Source: JABMMZ01 sp964505065 (lineage in GTDB: Bacteria > Bacteroidota > Bacteroidia > NS11-12g > UBA955). Taken from it: a DNA stretch of 64,000 nucleotides. The position numbers and the translations under genes were made by a program. Numbering within the stretch: position 1 is the first letter of the stretch; each line of letters begins with the position of its first letter. Location of the stretch: NCBI GenBank assembly GCA_964505065.1, contig CAZDGF010000005.1, positions 8,873-72,872 of the forward strand, in the 5' to 3' direction. The notes under the pieces are model-generated. The model did no database searches. It saw only the letters and a list, made by a program, of their open reading frames with translations, and was not told the origin of the DNA. This document shows positions 30,422 through 38,349 of this stretch, one piece after another.

Positions 30422-30697
30422 CTATTTGTTTACAGTAGCAGATAAAGTAGCACCAGCTTTAAATTTAGCAACTTTTTTAGCAGCAATTTTAATGGCTTTA
30501 CCTGTTTGTGGGTTTCTGCCTGTTCTTGCAGCACGTTTAGTTACTGAAAAAGTACCAAAACCTACTAAAGTAATTTTGTCGCCTTTTTTCAAAGATTTAG
30601 AGATTGCCTCAACTGTAGCATCTAATGCTGCACCAGCATCTACTTTTGTTAATTTCGCACTTGAAGCGATTGCATCGATTAATTCTGATTTGTTCAT
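30422..30697 (-). CDS. hup: HU-family DNA-binding protein
   Basis: 91 residues, the usual length. The family signature is present: MNKSELIDAIA at the start, GDKITLVGFGTFSVTKRAAR and GRNPQTGKAIKIAAKKVAKF, which form the DNA-grasping beta arms. A histone-like protein that bends and packs DNA. Single gene with its own promoter and terminator. Confidence 0.96.
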   Translation of the reverse strand: MNKSELIDAIASSAKLTKVDAGAALDATVEAISKSLKKGDKITLVGFGTFSVTKRAARTGRNPQTGKAIKIAAKKVAKFKAGATLSATVNK

Positions 30698-30724
30698 ATT
30701 GTTTATATATTGGTTTTAAAGCCA

Positions 30725-30753
30725 CGAATATAAAGGAAAAACTAACTATGCAA
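30725..30753 (-). promoter_or_regulatory. Promoter of hup
   Basis: Minus-strand TTG (30751-30753), an 18-base spacer, then TATATTCG (30725-30732), one base from the TAnnTTTG consensus. It lies about 28 bases before the ATG. Confidence 0.55.
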
Positions 30754-30763
30754 CATTTTTTTT

Positions 30764-31513
30764 CTATGAGTTTTTAACAAGTAATAAACGTCTAACCCAT
30801 ATTTTACAATGATTCCATAGGTTTTGCACCCTGCCATAATGCTTTTGTAATACCTTGAAACGCTCTATATTACTGGCTTTGCGGTGTTTTGTAGAATGCC
30901 CATCGAGGGTAAAGCAAACCATAATGCTTTGTATATTAATTATTGTACGGCATTGCTTTAAACTACCTATAATCCAGTCAATATCTGCCACATGTTTATA
31001 GTTTGTATCGTATTTTTTGGCTAATTCTCGCTTAATAATAAATGCCTGATGCCCTACATTCATTCCCATTTTGAAAGATTTCCAGTTTAATTTAGCAGGT
31101 AATTGGCGTGTTGTTTGTGCCGAGCGTGTGCCAATTTCTTTACCATTGGTATCTACAAGCATGGTTTCGCCATATAGGGCATCGCAATTGGTTTGTAGCG
31201 TTTGTAGTATTTTTTCTAAACTTTCAGTACTATAAGCATAATCGCCCGAGTTTAAAAACCAAACGTAATTGCCTGTTGCCATATTAAGCCCTTTGTTCAT
31301 TGCATCGTAAATGCCCTTGTCAGGTTCAGATACCCAATTGGTGCTTATGGTTTGATGTTTTAAATAGTTAGGTGTTTCATCTTTCGAGCCACCATCTACT
31401 ATTACTATTTCTATTGAATCTGAATAATCGGTTTGTTCAAAAATTTCTAATGTTTTACGCAAGCCTGCATAATTATTGTAAGCAATAGAAATTACTGAAA
31501 GCAATTTAGGCAT
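30764..31513 (-). CDS. Family 2 glycosyltransferase
   Basis: 249 residues from the ATG at 31511-31513. That ATG overlaps the stop of the YfhO-like gene by 8 bases (ATGCCTAA), which suggests translational coupling. The GT-A fold begins LLSVISIAYNN. IVDGGSKDET, SEPDKGIYDAMNKG and FLNSGDYAY carry the nucleotide-sugar and metal-binding residues. It resembles WcaA-like colanic or exopolysaccharide transferases. Acceptor unknown; probably cell-surface glycan or lipid. Confidence 0.85.
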   Translation of the reverse strand: MPKLLSVISIAYNNYAGLRKTLEIFEQTDYSDSIEIVIVDGGSKDETPNYLKHQTISTNWVSEPDKGIYDAMNKGLNMATGNYVWFLNSGDYAYSTESLEKILQTLQTNCDALYGETMLVDTNGKEIGTRSAQTTRQLPAKLNWKSFKMGMNVGHQAFIIKRELAKKYDTNYKHVADIDWIIGSLKQCRTIINIQSIMVCFTLDGHSTKHRKASNIERFKVLQKHYGRVQNLWNHCKIWVRRLLLVKNS

Positions 31514-34097
31514 CGGCTTTTTTTCTGTACGATAATACCCAAAGTACAATATTTATAAGCATAAGCCCAAGTATGGTTAATGATGTAATTAAATCTACAG
31601 TATCGGTATTGCTTTCTATTTTATTATAATACAATACTATTTTATGATTGCCTGCTGGCACTTGCAGTCCTCTTAAAGTATAATTTACTTTATTCAAATC
31701 TGCTGGTTTGCCATCTATAGTGGCTTTCCAATCATCGTAATATATTTCTGAAAACACCAAATAGCCTGCATTTTGATTTGATACATTGTACTTTAAAGTA
31801 TCGGGGTGATAGGCTGTTAAAGTAGCTTTAGTTATAGAATCTACCGTAAATGTTGAGGTTTTTATCTCTTTATTTTTTTCAAAACTTTGATTGAATACTG
31901 CCTCTACTTTATTGTTAATATTTTTTAAATCTTCTATTTCTGTAATAGCATTTTCTTTAGCAGTAAGTTTTTGAATATACCAAGCATTGCCATTGGCAGT
32001 ATTTCTTTCTACAGGCATTCTGTTTTTTCCTTCTCTATCTGCATTTATCAAATATTTGCAATTCAACATATCCAATGTTGCATTAAAAGTAATTTCTGCT
32101 TTTGCTTGCGATATTGAATCTGTACCTCTATTGCCAAACATTTCTGAAATTAAATCTTGATAGCGGCTTAGTTTAGCTGGGTCGTAGCCACCAATTAGTT
32201 TATGGTAAGCTGCTGCCGAGTTATCATTGAAAGGTCCATTTTGTGGTGTTAAATCAAATACACGGTAGTGCAAGGTTTTATCTGCCAATATCATATTGTC
32301 GGCATTGTCCTTTGGTGTTACCAATGCTTCTCCTTTTTCAAAAGTAAATTCTTCGTTGCTCAAATAGCGTAAATCAACACCCACCAAATCTATAACAGCC
32401 AATACACCTATAATAATAATGGCTATGTTTTTATTCAATTTATTGGTGTACCAAGCCCAAAGCGCACCAAATACCAAACCTATGAATATCAAAGAACGTA
32501 AAGCATCTGTACGCAACATACTTGCTCTATCCTCTTTCAATGCTGTTATTATTGGCGTATAATCTTGTCCCGCTTGTTTGCCTTGGTTAAGTAATTGAAC
32601 ATCTGTACTACCGCTCATATCTACTATACTTGGACCAAACAAAGCCATTAACAAACAAAAACCGCCAACGCCATAAAATACATAAGTTATTTTTTGCCAA
32701 ACGGCATTGCTGCTTTCTTTGGGTTCTATTGCATCTATTACAATATCTTTGGTGTTTTTTACACCTTTATTTTGTTTTGCCATTTGCCAATTGTCGTACA
32801 ATTGTTTTATACCTAAAAAACCTAACAATGGCATAGTAACTTGCGCTATGCAAAAAGCCATCATGGGTGTTCTAAATTTATTGAAATAAGGCAAATGGTC
32901 GAATAAAAATTGATTGACAATTAAAAAATATTTACCCCAACCCAATATAAAAGATATAAGCGTAAGCGCAAGCAATGCCCATTTGATATTGCTTTTTACA
33001 ACTACTAAACCAATAAAAAATAAAAATACAATAATTGCACCTATATATGTTGTACCCGATTGTATGCTCAAATCGCCATGGTAGGTTGGCGCAGTATCTT
33101 GTTGTGTAGCTTTGTAAAACTCTGAATCTTCAGATACTTTTTCAGCACCACTTCCGCCATATATTCTTGGTATAAGCAATGTAAAGGTTTCGCCTATACC
33201 ATAGCTAAAATCAAAAGCATAATCTATGCTTAATCCTTCTTTGCCTGTTTCGGTTTTATCGCCTTTATCTCCTTTTTTACCTGCTCTTACCAAATCATTG
33301 CCACCACGCATGGTGCTTTCTGCAAATTTTGAGGTGCTTTTTATTTTAGAGGTGCTTGTGGCTACCCCTATACTTGTAGCCGCTATGGCTATAATGGTAG
33401 AAATAATTAAAGGCTTAATATTGTTTTCTTTTACAGCTTCTATAATGTAGTAAATACCCATAACTACCATGGTAATTAAAGAATAAAAGGTAATTTGATA
33501 ATGGAAATAATACAATTGTAAGGATAAATTAAAAGCCAACATTACGCCACCTAAAAAATATTTACCTCTAAAAAGCCAGTGCATACTTGCCAATATTGCA
33601 GGCATTAAAGCCATACACAACACTTTTGTATAATGCGCAGCCTCTATACTGGAAATACTATAAGTAGCAAAACCGTAAGCCAAAGCTGCCAAAGCCCCAT
33701 ATTGCGGCTTGACTTTAAAAGCACACATGAGCAAATAAAAACCAATAAACGATAGGAATAGAATTTTAAACGGATAAGCAGTGCCATTAAACAATGGGGT
33801 TAAATAGCTATAACGCGGCACATAATTGTAATTTTCTTTACCATATATCATGGTGGTAGGCATACCAGAAAAAATACTGTTTGTCCAACCTGGGGTTTTG
33901 CCTTCAAGTTCTCTGTATTTGGTTATTTCTGTGCTTTTAAGTAAGCCTTGTGTAACGTCTTCTTCTCTATTGGTATAGCCTTGAAAAGTTTTGAAAAAAT
34001 ACAAATAGCCAACTAAAAAGAAAACCACAATAACTATGGCATGTGGGGCAGCATCGTTTAATAATTTTTTAAAATTTAACATAAAATAATTGAGCAA
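31506..34097 (-). CDS. YfhO-like polytopic membrane protein (GT-C type glycosyltransferase relative)
   Basis: 863 residues with about a dozen transmembrane helices in the first 620 residues and a C-terminal soluble beta-rich domain, ended by one more helix (about 840-857). Start either at 34097 or at Met6 (34082). Motifs of the YfhO family are FFKTFQGYTNREED and GWTNSIFSGMPTTMIYG in the first extracytoplasmic loop, and YLVFSEIYYDDWKATIDGKPADL near the end. YfhO-type proteins are thought to glycosylate envelope polymers. The overlap with the following glycosyltransferase supports a joint role. Confidence 0.8.
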   Translation of the reverse strand: MLNYFMLNFKKLLNDAAPHAIVIVVFFLVGYLYFFKTFQGYTNREEDVTQGLLKSTEITKYRELEGKTPGWTNSIFSGMPTTMIYGKENYNYVPRYSYLTPLFNGTAYPFKILFLSFIGFYLLMCAFKVKPQYGALAALAYGFATYSISSIEAAHYTKVLCMALMPAILASMHWLFRGKYFLGGVMLAFNLSLQLYYFHYQITFYSLITMVVMGIYYIIEAVKENNIKPLIISTIIAIAATSIGVATSTSKIKSTSKFAESTMRGGNDLVRAGKKGDKGDKTETGKEGLSIDYAFDFSYGIGETFTLLIPRIYGGSGAEKVSEDSEFYKATQQDTAPTYHGDLSIQSGTTYIGAIIVFLFFIGLVVVKSNIKWALLALTLISFILGWGKYFLIVNQFLFDHLPYFNKFRTPMMAFCIAQVTMPLLGFLGIKQLYDNWQMAKQNKGVKNTKDIVIDAIEPKESSNAVWQKITYVFYGVGGFCLLMALFGPSIVDMSGSTDVQLLNQGKQAGQDYTPIITALKEDRASMLRTDALRSLIFIGLVFGALWAWYTNKLNKNIAIIIIGVLAVIDLVGVDLRYLSNEEFTFEKGEALVTPKDNADNMILADKTLHYRVFDLTPQNGPFNDNSAAAYHKLIGGYDPAKLSRYQDLISEMFGNRGTDSISQAKAEITFNATLDMLNCKYLINADREGKNRMPVERNTANGNAWYIQKLTAKENAITEIEDLKNINNKVEAVFNQSFEKNKEIKTSTFTVDSITKATLTAYHPDTLKYNVSNQNAGYLVFSEIYYDDWKATIDGKPADLNKVNYTLRGLQVPAGNHKIVLYYNKIESNTDTVDLITSLTILGLMLINIVLWVLSYRKKADA

Positions 34098-34215
34098 ACT
34101 TAACAGAAAAAGATATTTTTTACTACTAAAGTTTAAAAAAAGATTGAAATATTGTTGGTTAATACCCGTTCAGCCTATGCGCAAAGAACAGCAATGTAAA
34201 AAAAGTTACTTTATA

Positions 34216-34268
34216 GAAGTTCATTTCGACAAGCTCAATGAACAAATTTCGACAAGCTCAATGAACAA
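34216..34268. repeat. Tandem 23-bp hairpin-forming repeat
   Basis: Two exact 23-bp copies at 34223-34245 and 34246-34268 (ATTTCGACAAGCTCAATGAA plus three bases). Each can fold because GTTCATT and AATGAAC flank the unit. A short AACAATTC array (34289-34312) follows. The 216-base gap upstream of the YfhO-like gene holds nothing else. Confidence 0.7.
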
Positions 34269-34313
34269 CTTAACAATACAGCAATATAACAATTCAACAA
34301 TTCAACAATTCTC

Positions 34314-34730
34314 TTAACAATGCGCAGTATATGCAGCTTTCAAGTTTTCAGAAATTTGCTCGGCAGTATGTCCTTCAATTTCTAATCGTTGTACAAAATG
34401 TACCAATTTGCCGTCTTTAAATAAAGCAATACTTGGCGATGATGGCGGAAAAGGTAGCATTAAGTTTCTTGCTTCGTTTACAGCATCTATATCTTGACCA
34501 GCAAATACGGTAAATAAATTATCGGGTGTTTTTTCGTTGGTTAGCGAGCGGATAATACCAGGACGGGCAGCACCAGCAGCACATCCGCACACAGAATTTA
34601 CAACTACTACGCTTGTGCCTTTGGCATTTGGTAGGAGATTAACAACCTCTTCGGCTGTTTTAAGTTCGGTAAAACCTACATTGGTAAGTTCTGCACGCAT
34701 AGGTGCTACAAGCATTTCAGGATATGGCAT
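34314..34730 (-). CDS. Bacilliredoxin (BrxA/YphP family)
   Basis: 138 residues of the UPF0403/bacilliredoxin family. The redox motif is VCGCA with Cys48 and Cys50, followed by ARPGIIRSL. SPSIALFKDGKLVHFVQR and a C-terminal CysXX end also match. Characterised relatives reduce bacillithiol-mixed disulfides on proteins, and several Bacteroidota make bacillithiol. Single gene. Confidence 0.9.
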   Translation of the reverse strand: MPYPEMLVAPMRAELTNVGFTELKTAEEVVNLLPNAKGTSVVVVNSVCGCAAGAARPGIIRSLTNEKTPDNLFTVFAGQDIDAVNEARNLMLPFPPSSPSIALFKDGKLVHFVQRLEIEGHTAEQISENLKAAYTAHC

Positions 34731-34773
34731 AATAAAATTTTGATTTTTGATTTTAGATTTTTTTTGGTACTTG

Positions 34774-34805
34774 CAAATTTAAGTTTGCTTGGCATATTGC
34801 CACAA
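34774..34805 (-). promoter_or_regulatory. Possible promoter of the bacilliredoxin gene
   Basis: Minus-strand TTG (34803-34805), 21-base spacer, TAAATTTG (34774-34781), 44 bases before the ATG. Confidence 0.42.
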
Positions 34806-34867
34806 CTTTATTTTATCAATATTTTAAATAAGGTTATTTATTATTTTCGTTAGTAATATAAAGAAAA

Positions 34868-35014
34868 TTATCTTGCTAACTTTAACTTTCTTTGATTTAA
34901 GTATGCCTTAAATTCTGTAAAAGACATTCCTTTGGTTTCTTTTGCAATTTTTTCTCTTACCTCTCTAAAAAATTTAACAGTATCAAATTCTTTTTCTATA
35001 TTTTTATTATTCAT
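34868..35014 (-). CDS. 48-residue antitoxin-like microprotein
   Basis: A short frame ATG (35012-35014) to TAA (34868-34870). The protein opens MNNKNIEKEFDTVKFFREV and continues with KIAKETKGMSFTEFKAYLNQ. The pattern of a charged helix, then (M)SFxExxxYL and a basic tail, is typical of small antitoxins of VapB- or RelB-like type in Bacteroidota and other phyla. No toxin gene is visible next to it, so it would be an orphan. A perfect palindrome sits 23 bases upstream. Apart from this gene and its upstream sites, the 556-base gap between the bacilliredoxin gene and hutH holds only the promoters listed. Confidence 0.55.
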   Translation of the reverse strand: MNNKNIEKEFDTVKFFREVREKIAKETKGMSFTEFKAYLNQRKLKLAR

Positions 35015-35037
35015 TTGTAATAATTTCTTTAGGTGAA

Positions 35038-35055
35038 CGTATAATTAATTATACG
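35038..35055. promoter_or_regulatory. 18-bp perfect palindrome, candidate operator
   Basis: CGTATAATTAATTATACG is a perfect palindrome placed between a minus-strand TACCTTTG box (35085-35092) and the ATG of the antitoxin-like gene. Antitoxins often bind such sites to control themselves; that role is inferred here. Confidence 0.5.
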
Positions 35056-35252
35056 AATTTTATAATCGTGGTTTTATCACACAACAAAGGTATAAATAAT
35101 ATTTTTATTTTAGATAAGGTTATTTTGAAGTGGGTTTGAGGCATTAATAATTATTAAAACTTTGCGTCTTTATTCCCTATCGGTCATGAGAATAGTTGCG
35201 TGATGGTTTTTAATTTATAAATTGGTAGATTATTTTGAAGATAAATTTTATG

Positions 35253-35260
35253 TACGTTTG
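35253..35260 (+). promoter_or_regulatory. -7 box of hutH
   Basis: TACGTTTG, 26 bases before the hutH ATG. The nearest TTTG-like element (35234-35237) has a short 15-base spacer. Confidence 0.45.
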
Positions 35261-35286
35261 TAGCTTATTATTTTAAGATAAAAACT

Positions 35287-36759
35287 ATGTTTGAAATAGG
35301 TCATCATTTGAATTTAGAAGTTATAAGCCAATTTGTAGCCAATAAATTACCTTTAAAATTAAGCGAAACGGCTATTCAAAATATTGAAAAATCGTACCAA
35401 TATTTACAACAAAAAATAAATGGAAATGACGCTGTAATTTATGGTATAAATACGGGTTTTGGCTCTTTGTGTAATACTGTAATAGCAAAAGAAAATTTGG
35501 CAACTTTGCAGTATAATTTATTACGCTCGCATGCTTGCGGCACTGGTGAGTATGTGCCTAAAGAAATTGTAAAACTGATGCTTTTGCTTAAAGCGCAATC
35601 TTTGGCTTATGGCTACTCTGGGGTGCAATTGGCAACAGTGCAGCGTTTAATAGATTTTTATAATTTGGATATTTTGCCTGTGGTGTATCAGCAAGGTTCA
35701 TTGGGTGCCAGTGGCGATTTAGCCCCTTTGGCACATTTAAGTTTGCCGCTAATAGGCGAGGGGCAAGTGTGGAATGGCAACGAAATTGTAGAAGCAAGCG
35801 AGGTGTTGAAAAAGCACAATTTAACACCTATTGTTTTAGGTCCAAAAGAAGGTTTGGCATTAATAAACGGTACACAATTTATGAGTGCTTATGGGGTAGA
35901 TTGTTTGCTGAAAGCCAAAAAAATAATAGCGCAAGGCAATACAATTGCAGCTATTAGCATTGATGCTTTTGATGCTCGTATAGAGCCATTTTTGCCTTAT
36001 ACCCATACCATAAGAAACCAAAAAGGGCAAATAGAAACAGCCAAAACTATTTTTGATTTATTGCAAGGCAGTAGCATTATTACGCAAGCTAAAACACAGG
36101 TGCAAGACCCCTATTCGTTTCGTTGTATTCCGCAAGTGCATGGGGCAAGTGCCGATGCTTTGGCATATACAGAAACAATTTTTGAAAATGAAATAAATGC
36201 AGTTACAGATAATCCGAATATTTTTGCTGATGAAGATTTAATAATTAGCGGAGGCAATTTTCATGGGCAAACTTTGGCATTGGCTTTAGATTTTGCTGCC
36301 ATAGCCCTTGCCGAATTGGGCAATATTGCAGAACGCAGAATTTTTCAATTGATAAGTGGCACAAGGGGTTTACCTGCTTTTTTAACCCAAAATGCAGGAC
36401 TTGAAAGCGGCTTAATGATAGCCCAATATACAGCGGCAAGCATTGTAAGCCAAAATAAACAGCTATGCACACCTGCAAGTATAGATAGCATTGTTAGCAG
36501 CAATGGGCAAGAAGACCATGTAAGCATGGGCGCAAATGCAGCCACCAAATTGGCAAAAATTATAGATAATGTATTTCAAATTATTGCCATAGAGCTTGTA
36601 ACAGCGCATAGAGCTATTGCATACAGAAAGCCATTGGAAACCTCGCCCATATTAGCAAAAGTTTTAACCAACTACGAGCAGCAAGTAAAACCCAAAAATG
36701 AAGATGAGTTTTTATCGCCTATTTTGTTGAGGGCAAAGGGGTTTGTGGAAGGGGAATAA
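35287..36759 (+). CDS. hutH: Histidine ammonia-lyase
   Basis: 490 residues, close to the usual 500. Removes ammonia from histidine to give urocanate. The internal Ala-Ser-Gly that forms the MIO cofactor is present in GSLGASGDLAPLAH (about residues 141-143). Other family stretches are YGINTGFGSLCNTVI, RSHACGTGEYVP, NGTQFMSAYG, DPYSFRCIPQVHGA and QEDHVSMGANAA. It stands alone without hutU, hutI or hutG nearby, with its own promoter and terminator, so an additional role in tyrosine-ammonia-lyase-like metabolism cannot be excluded. Confidence 0.93.
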   Translation: MFEIGHHLNLEVISQFVANKLPLKLSETAIQNIEKSYQYLQQKINGNDAVIYGINTGFGSLCNTVIAKENLATLQYNLLRSHACGTGEYVPKEIVKLMLLLKAQSLAYGYSGVQLATVQRLIDFYNLDILPVVYQQGSLGASGDLAPLAHLSLPLIGEGQVWNGNEIVEASEVLKKHNLTPIVLGPKEGLALINGTQFMSAYGVDCLLKAKKIIAQGNTIAAISIDAFDARIEPFLPYTHTIRNQKGQIETAKTIFDLLQGSSIITQAKTQVQDPYSFRCIPQVHGASADALAYTETIFENEINAVTDNPNIFADEDLIISGGNFHGQTLALALDFAAIALAELGNIAERRIFQLISGTRGLPAFLTQNAGLESGLMIAQYTAASIVSQNKQLCTPASIDSIVSSNGQEDHVSMGANAATKLAKIIDNVFQIIAIELVTAHRAIAYRKPLETSPILAKVLTNYEQQVKPKNEDEFLSPILLRAKGFVEGE

Positions 36760-36766
36760 TACAATA

Positions 36767-36798
36767 AAAAAAGGCTTTGATAATTCAAAGCCTTTTTT
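36767..36798. terminator. Bidirectional terminator between hutH and the convergent lipoprotein gene
   Basis: 14-bp stem (36767-36780 with 36785-36798), 4-base loop TAAT, with A and T runs on the two sides. Confidence 0.92.
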
Positions 36799-36819
36799 AT
36801 GATTAGAATTTTGATAGTT

Positions 36820-37410
36820 TTATTTGACTACTTTAAAAAAGTAAATACCAATACCTCTATCCTCTAATGCTTTAAATTCTTCTGCAACTTCTGGATATAG
36901 AGCCAACATTTTATCTTTATGGTTATTATAAACATTAAATTTATACAAAATTGAACATGAAAGGTCTCCTTGACTTGTTTCAGCAACTAATTGACAAATA
37001 TCAGTTCTTAAATAATAATATCCTGTATCAGTAAAATTGCAATTAGCAGTAAAATCTAAAGATTGCAAATCAGTTATTTTATTTACAGAAAATTTATCTA
37101 CCGATTGACTATTAGTAAAAATTTGTTTGGATTCAAATTTATATCCAGTTCTTGATGGATTAAATCTTAATGATTCTATAAACACTTGCAAATCTTTAAC
37201 CTTATTAACATCAAAATTTTTATTTGATTCAGTATTTAAAGGTCTATTGAATTTAATTTGAATATTCAAATTTTCACCAAGTTTTATTATTGGCATACTG
37301 CCACTTAAACTCATTAAAATATTTGCTTTTTCAGTTACTTTTGGTATATACCTATCTTTGCAATTACTTAAAGTTATAAGTAAAAAAATTAAGAATAAAA
37401 AAGATTTCAT
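36820..37410 (-). CDS. Lipoprotein, paralogue of the 202-residue lipoprotein upstream
   Basis: 196 residues. Lipoprotein signal with Cys17 (TLSNC). Family not recognised. It is clearly related to the protein at 37739-38347: both begin with a short lipoprotein signal, have an IIKLGE/ILKLGD motif near residue 55 and end with RGIGIYFFKV or RGIGYYAFKV. Beta-rich, probably periplasmic or surface-bound. It is the downstream half of a duplicated gene pair. Confidence 0.6.
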   Translation of the reverse strand: MKSFLFLIFLLITLSNCKDRYIPKVTEKANILMSLSGSMPIIKLGENLNIQIKFNRPLNTESNKNFDVNKVKDLQVFIESLRFNPSRTGYKFESKQIFTNSQSVDKFSVNKITDLQSLDFTANCNFTDTGYYYLRTDICQLVAETSQGDLSCSILYKFNVYNNHKDKMLALYPEVAEEFKALEDRGIGIYFFKVVK

Positions 37411-37422
37411 TGTAATTTATTT

Positions 37423-37683
37423 TTAAGGAGTAACACCATTACCCACTGCTATATCTTGAAAATCTGTTGCTCCCCCATAAGCGTTAACATAAGCTGTTCT
37501 ATAATCTTGTATATTTATTACAGAAGAAGATAATAAGCCATATAATTGAGCTACCGTTCTTCCATTAATATTATCCCATGTTTCTGCGGCATTATAATTA
37601 TCCATTAAATCATTAAAAACGCCTTTACATATCCAATTATCAGCAAACCAATTTGCTTTATATTTTAAAATTTTAGTTTTCAT
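37423..37683 (-). pseudogene. Truncated duplicate of the metallopeptidase-like lipoprotein (C-terminal 75 residues only)
   Basis: An 86-codon frame whose residues 15-80 match the C-terminus of the protein at 38350-40146 (WICKGVFNDLMD, ETWDNINGRTVAQLYGLLSS, DYxTAYVNAYG). It has no signal peptide and no catalytic part. Its ATG lies only 8 bases after an intrinsic terminator, with no promoter between, so expression is doubtful. It appears to be a remnant of a tandem duplication of the two-gene unit. Confidence 0.75.
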
Positions 37684-37691
37684 TATTTATT

Positions 37692-37730
37692 TAAAAAACA
37701 CAAAGAGAAATAAATTACTTCTCTTTGTGT
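37692..37730 (-). terminator. Terminator after the 202-residue lipoprotein gene
   Basis: Perfect 12-bp stem ACACAAAGAGAA/TTCTCTTTGTGT (37698-37709 with 37719-37730), 9-base loop, followed on the minus strand by six T. Confidence 0.85.
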
Positions 37731-37738
37731 AGTTGTTT

Positions 37739-38347
37739 TTATGGAATTACTTTGAATGCGTAATAACCAATCCCTCTTTTTAAACGCAAATCGGCTACAG
37801 GTTTATTACAAGAGTATTTAGTGTTTAATTCATTAATTAAGCTATTTGCTTTAAAATAATAATTTAAACTAATATCAATTATTTCTTCATCTTTTTTTCT
37901 TTTACCTTTTTTTAATAACCTTAACACATCACCTTGTCTATGGTCAAAAGTAAAATATCCCGTATCTTTAGCAATAAAAATTGAACTAATTTTTCTGTTT
38001 TTAAGAATATTCTCGTTATCATCGTTAAAAGCAGAATAAGATATACCTGATTTCTTAGAAATAAAACCTTTATAAACATTGTAACATATTTGGGTATCAC
38101 CTATAATATTTGCAGAAAAAGTGGGTTGCCAGTTTTTAACCTCATCGTATTTTATTATATTTCCATTTACATCTGTTATTTCGCTTGGTAATTCAGTAAA
38201 TACAAATAAAGTATCACCTAATTTTAATATTCCACTCGTATCTGATAAATAAACTGGTAAAATAGCATTATATTTGGGAGAAAATCTTTGAGGGTCGCAA
38301 TTTGATAACAAAAATGTTATTATGCAACACAATAAAAATTTACGCAT
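37739..38347 (-). CDS. Lipoprotein of unknown function, coupled to the metallopeptidase-like gene
   Basis: 202 residues. Lipoprotein signal with Cys at LLSNC (Cys17). Beta-rich body with the motif SGILKLGDTLFVF and an end RGIGYYAFKVIP. I do not recognise the family. Its start lies 2 bases after the stop of the metallopeptidase-like gene, so the pair is almost certainly translated together. The paralogue at 36820-37410 follows a truncated paralogue of the same partner. Confidence 0.62.
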   Translation of the reverse strand: MRKFLLCCIITFLLSNCDPQRFSPKYNAILPVYLSDTSGILKLGDTLFVFTELPSEITDVNGNIIKYDEVKNWQPTFSANIIGDTQICYNVYKGFISKKSGISYSAFNDDNENILKNRKISSIFIAKDTGYFTFDHRQGDVLRLLKKGKRKKDEEIIDISLNYYFKANSLINELNTKYSCNKPVADLRLKRGIGYYAFKVIP

Positions 38348-38349
38348 AT

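Noticed and set aside
34090..34317. A 75-codon plus-strand frame upstream of the YfhO-like gene
   Set aside because: Its second half is made of the 23-bp tandem repeat and AACAATTC units; it does not look like protein.
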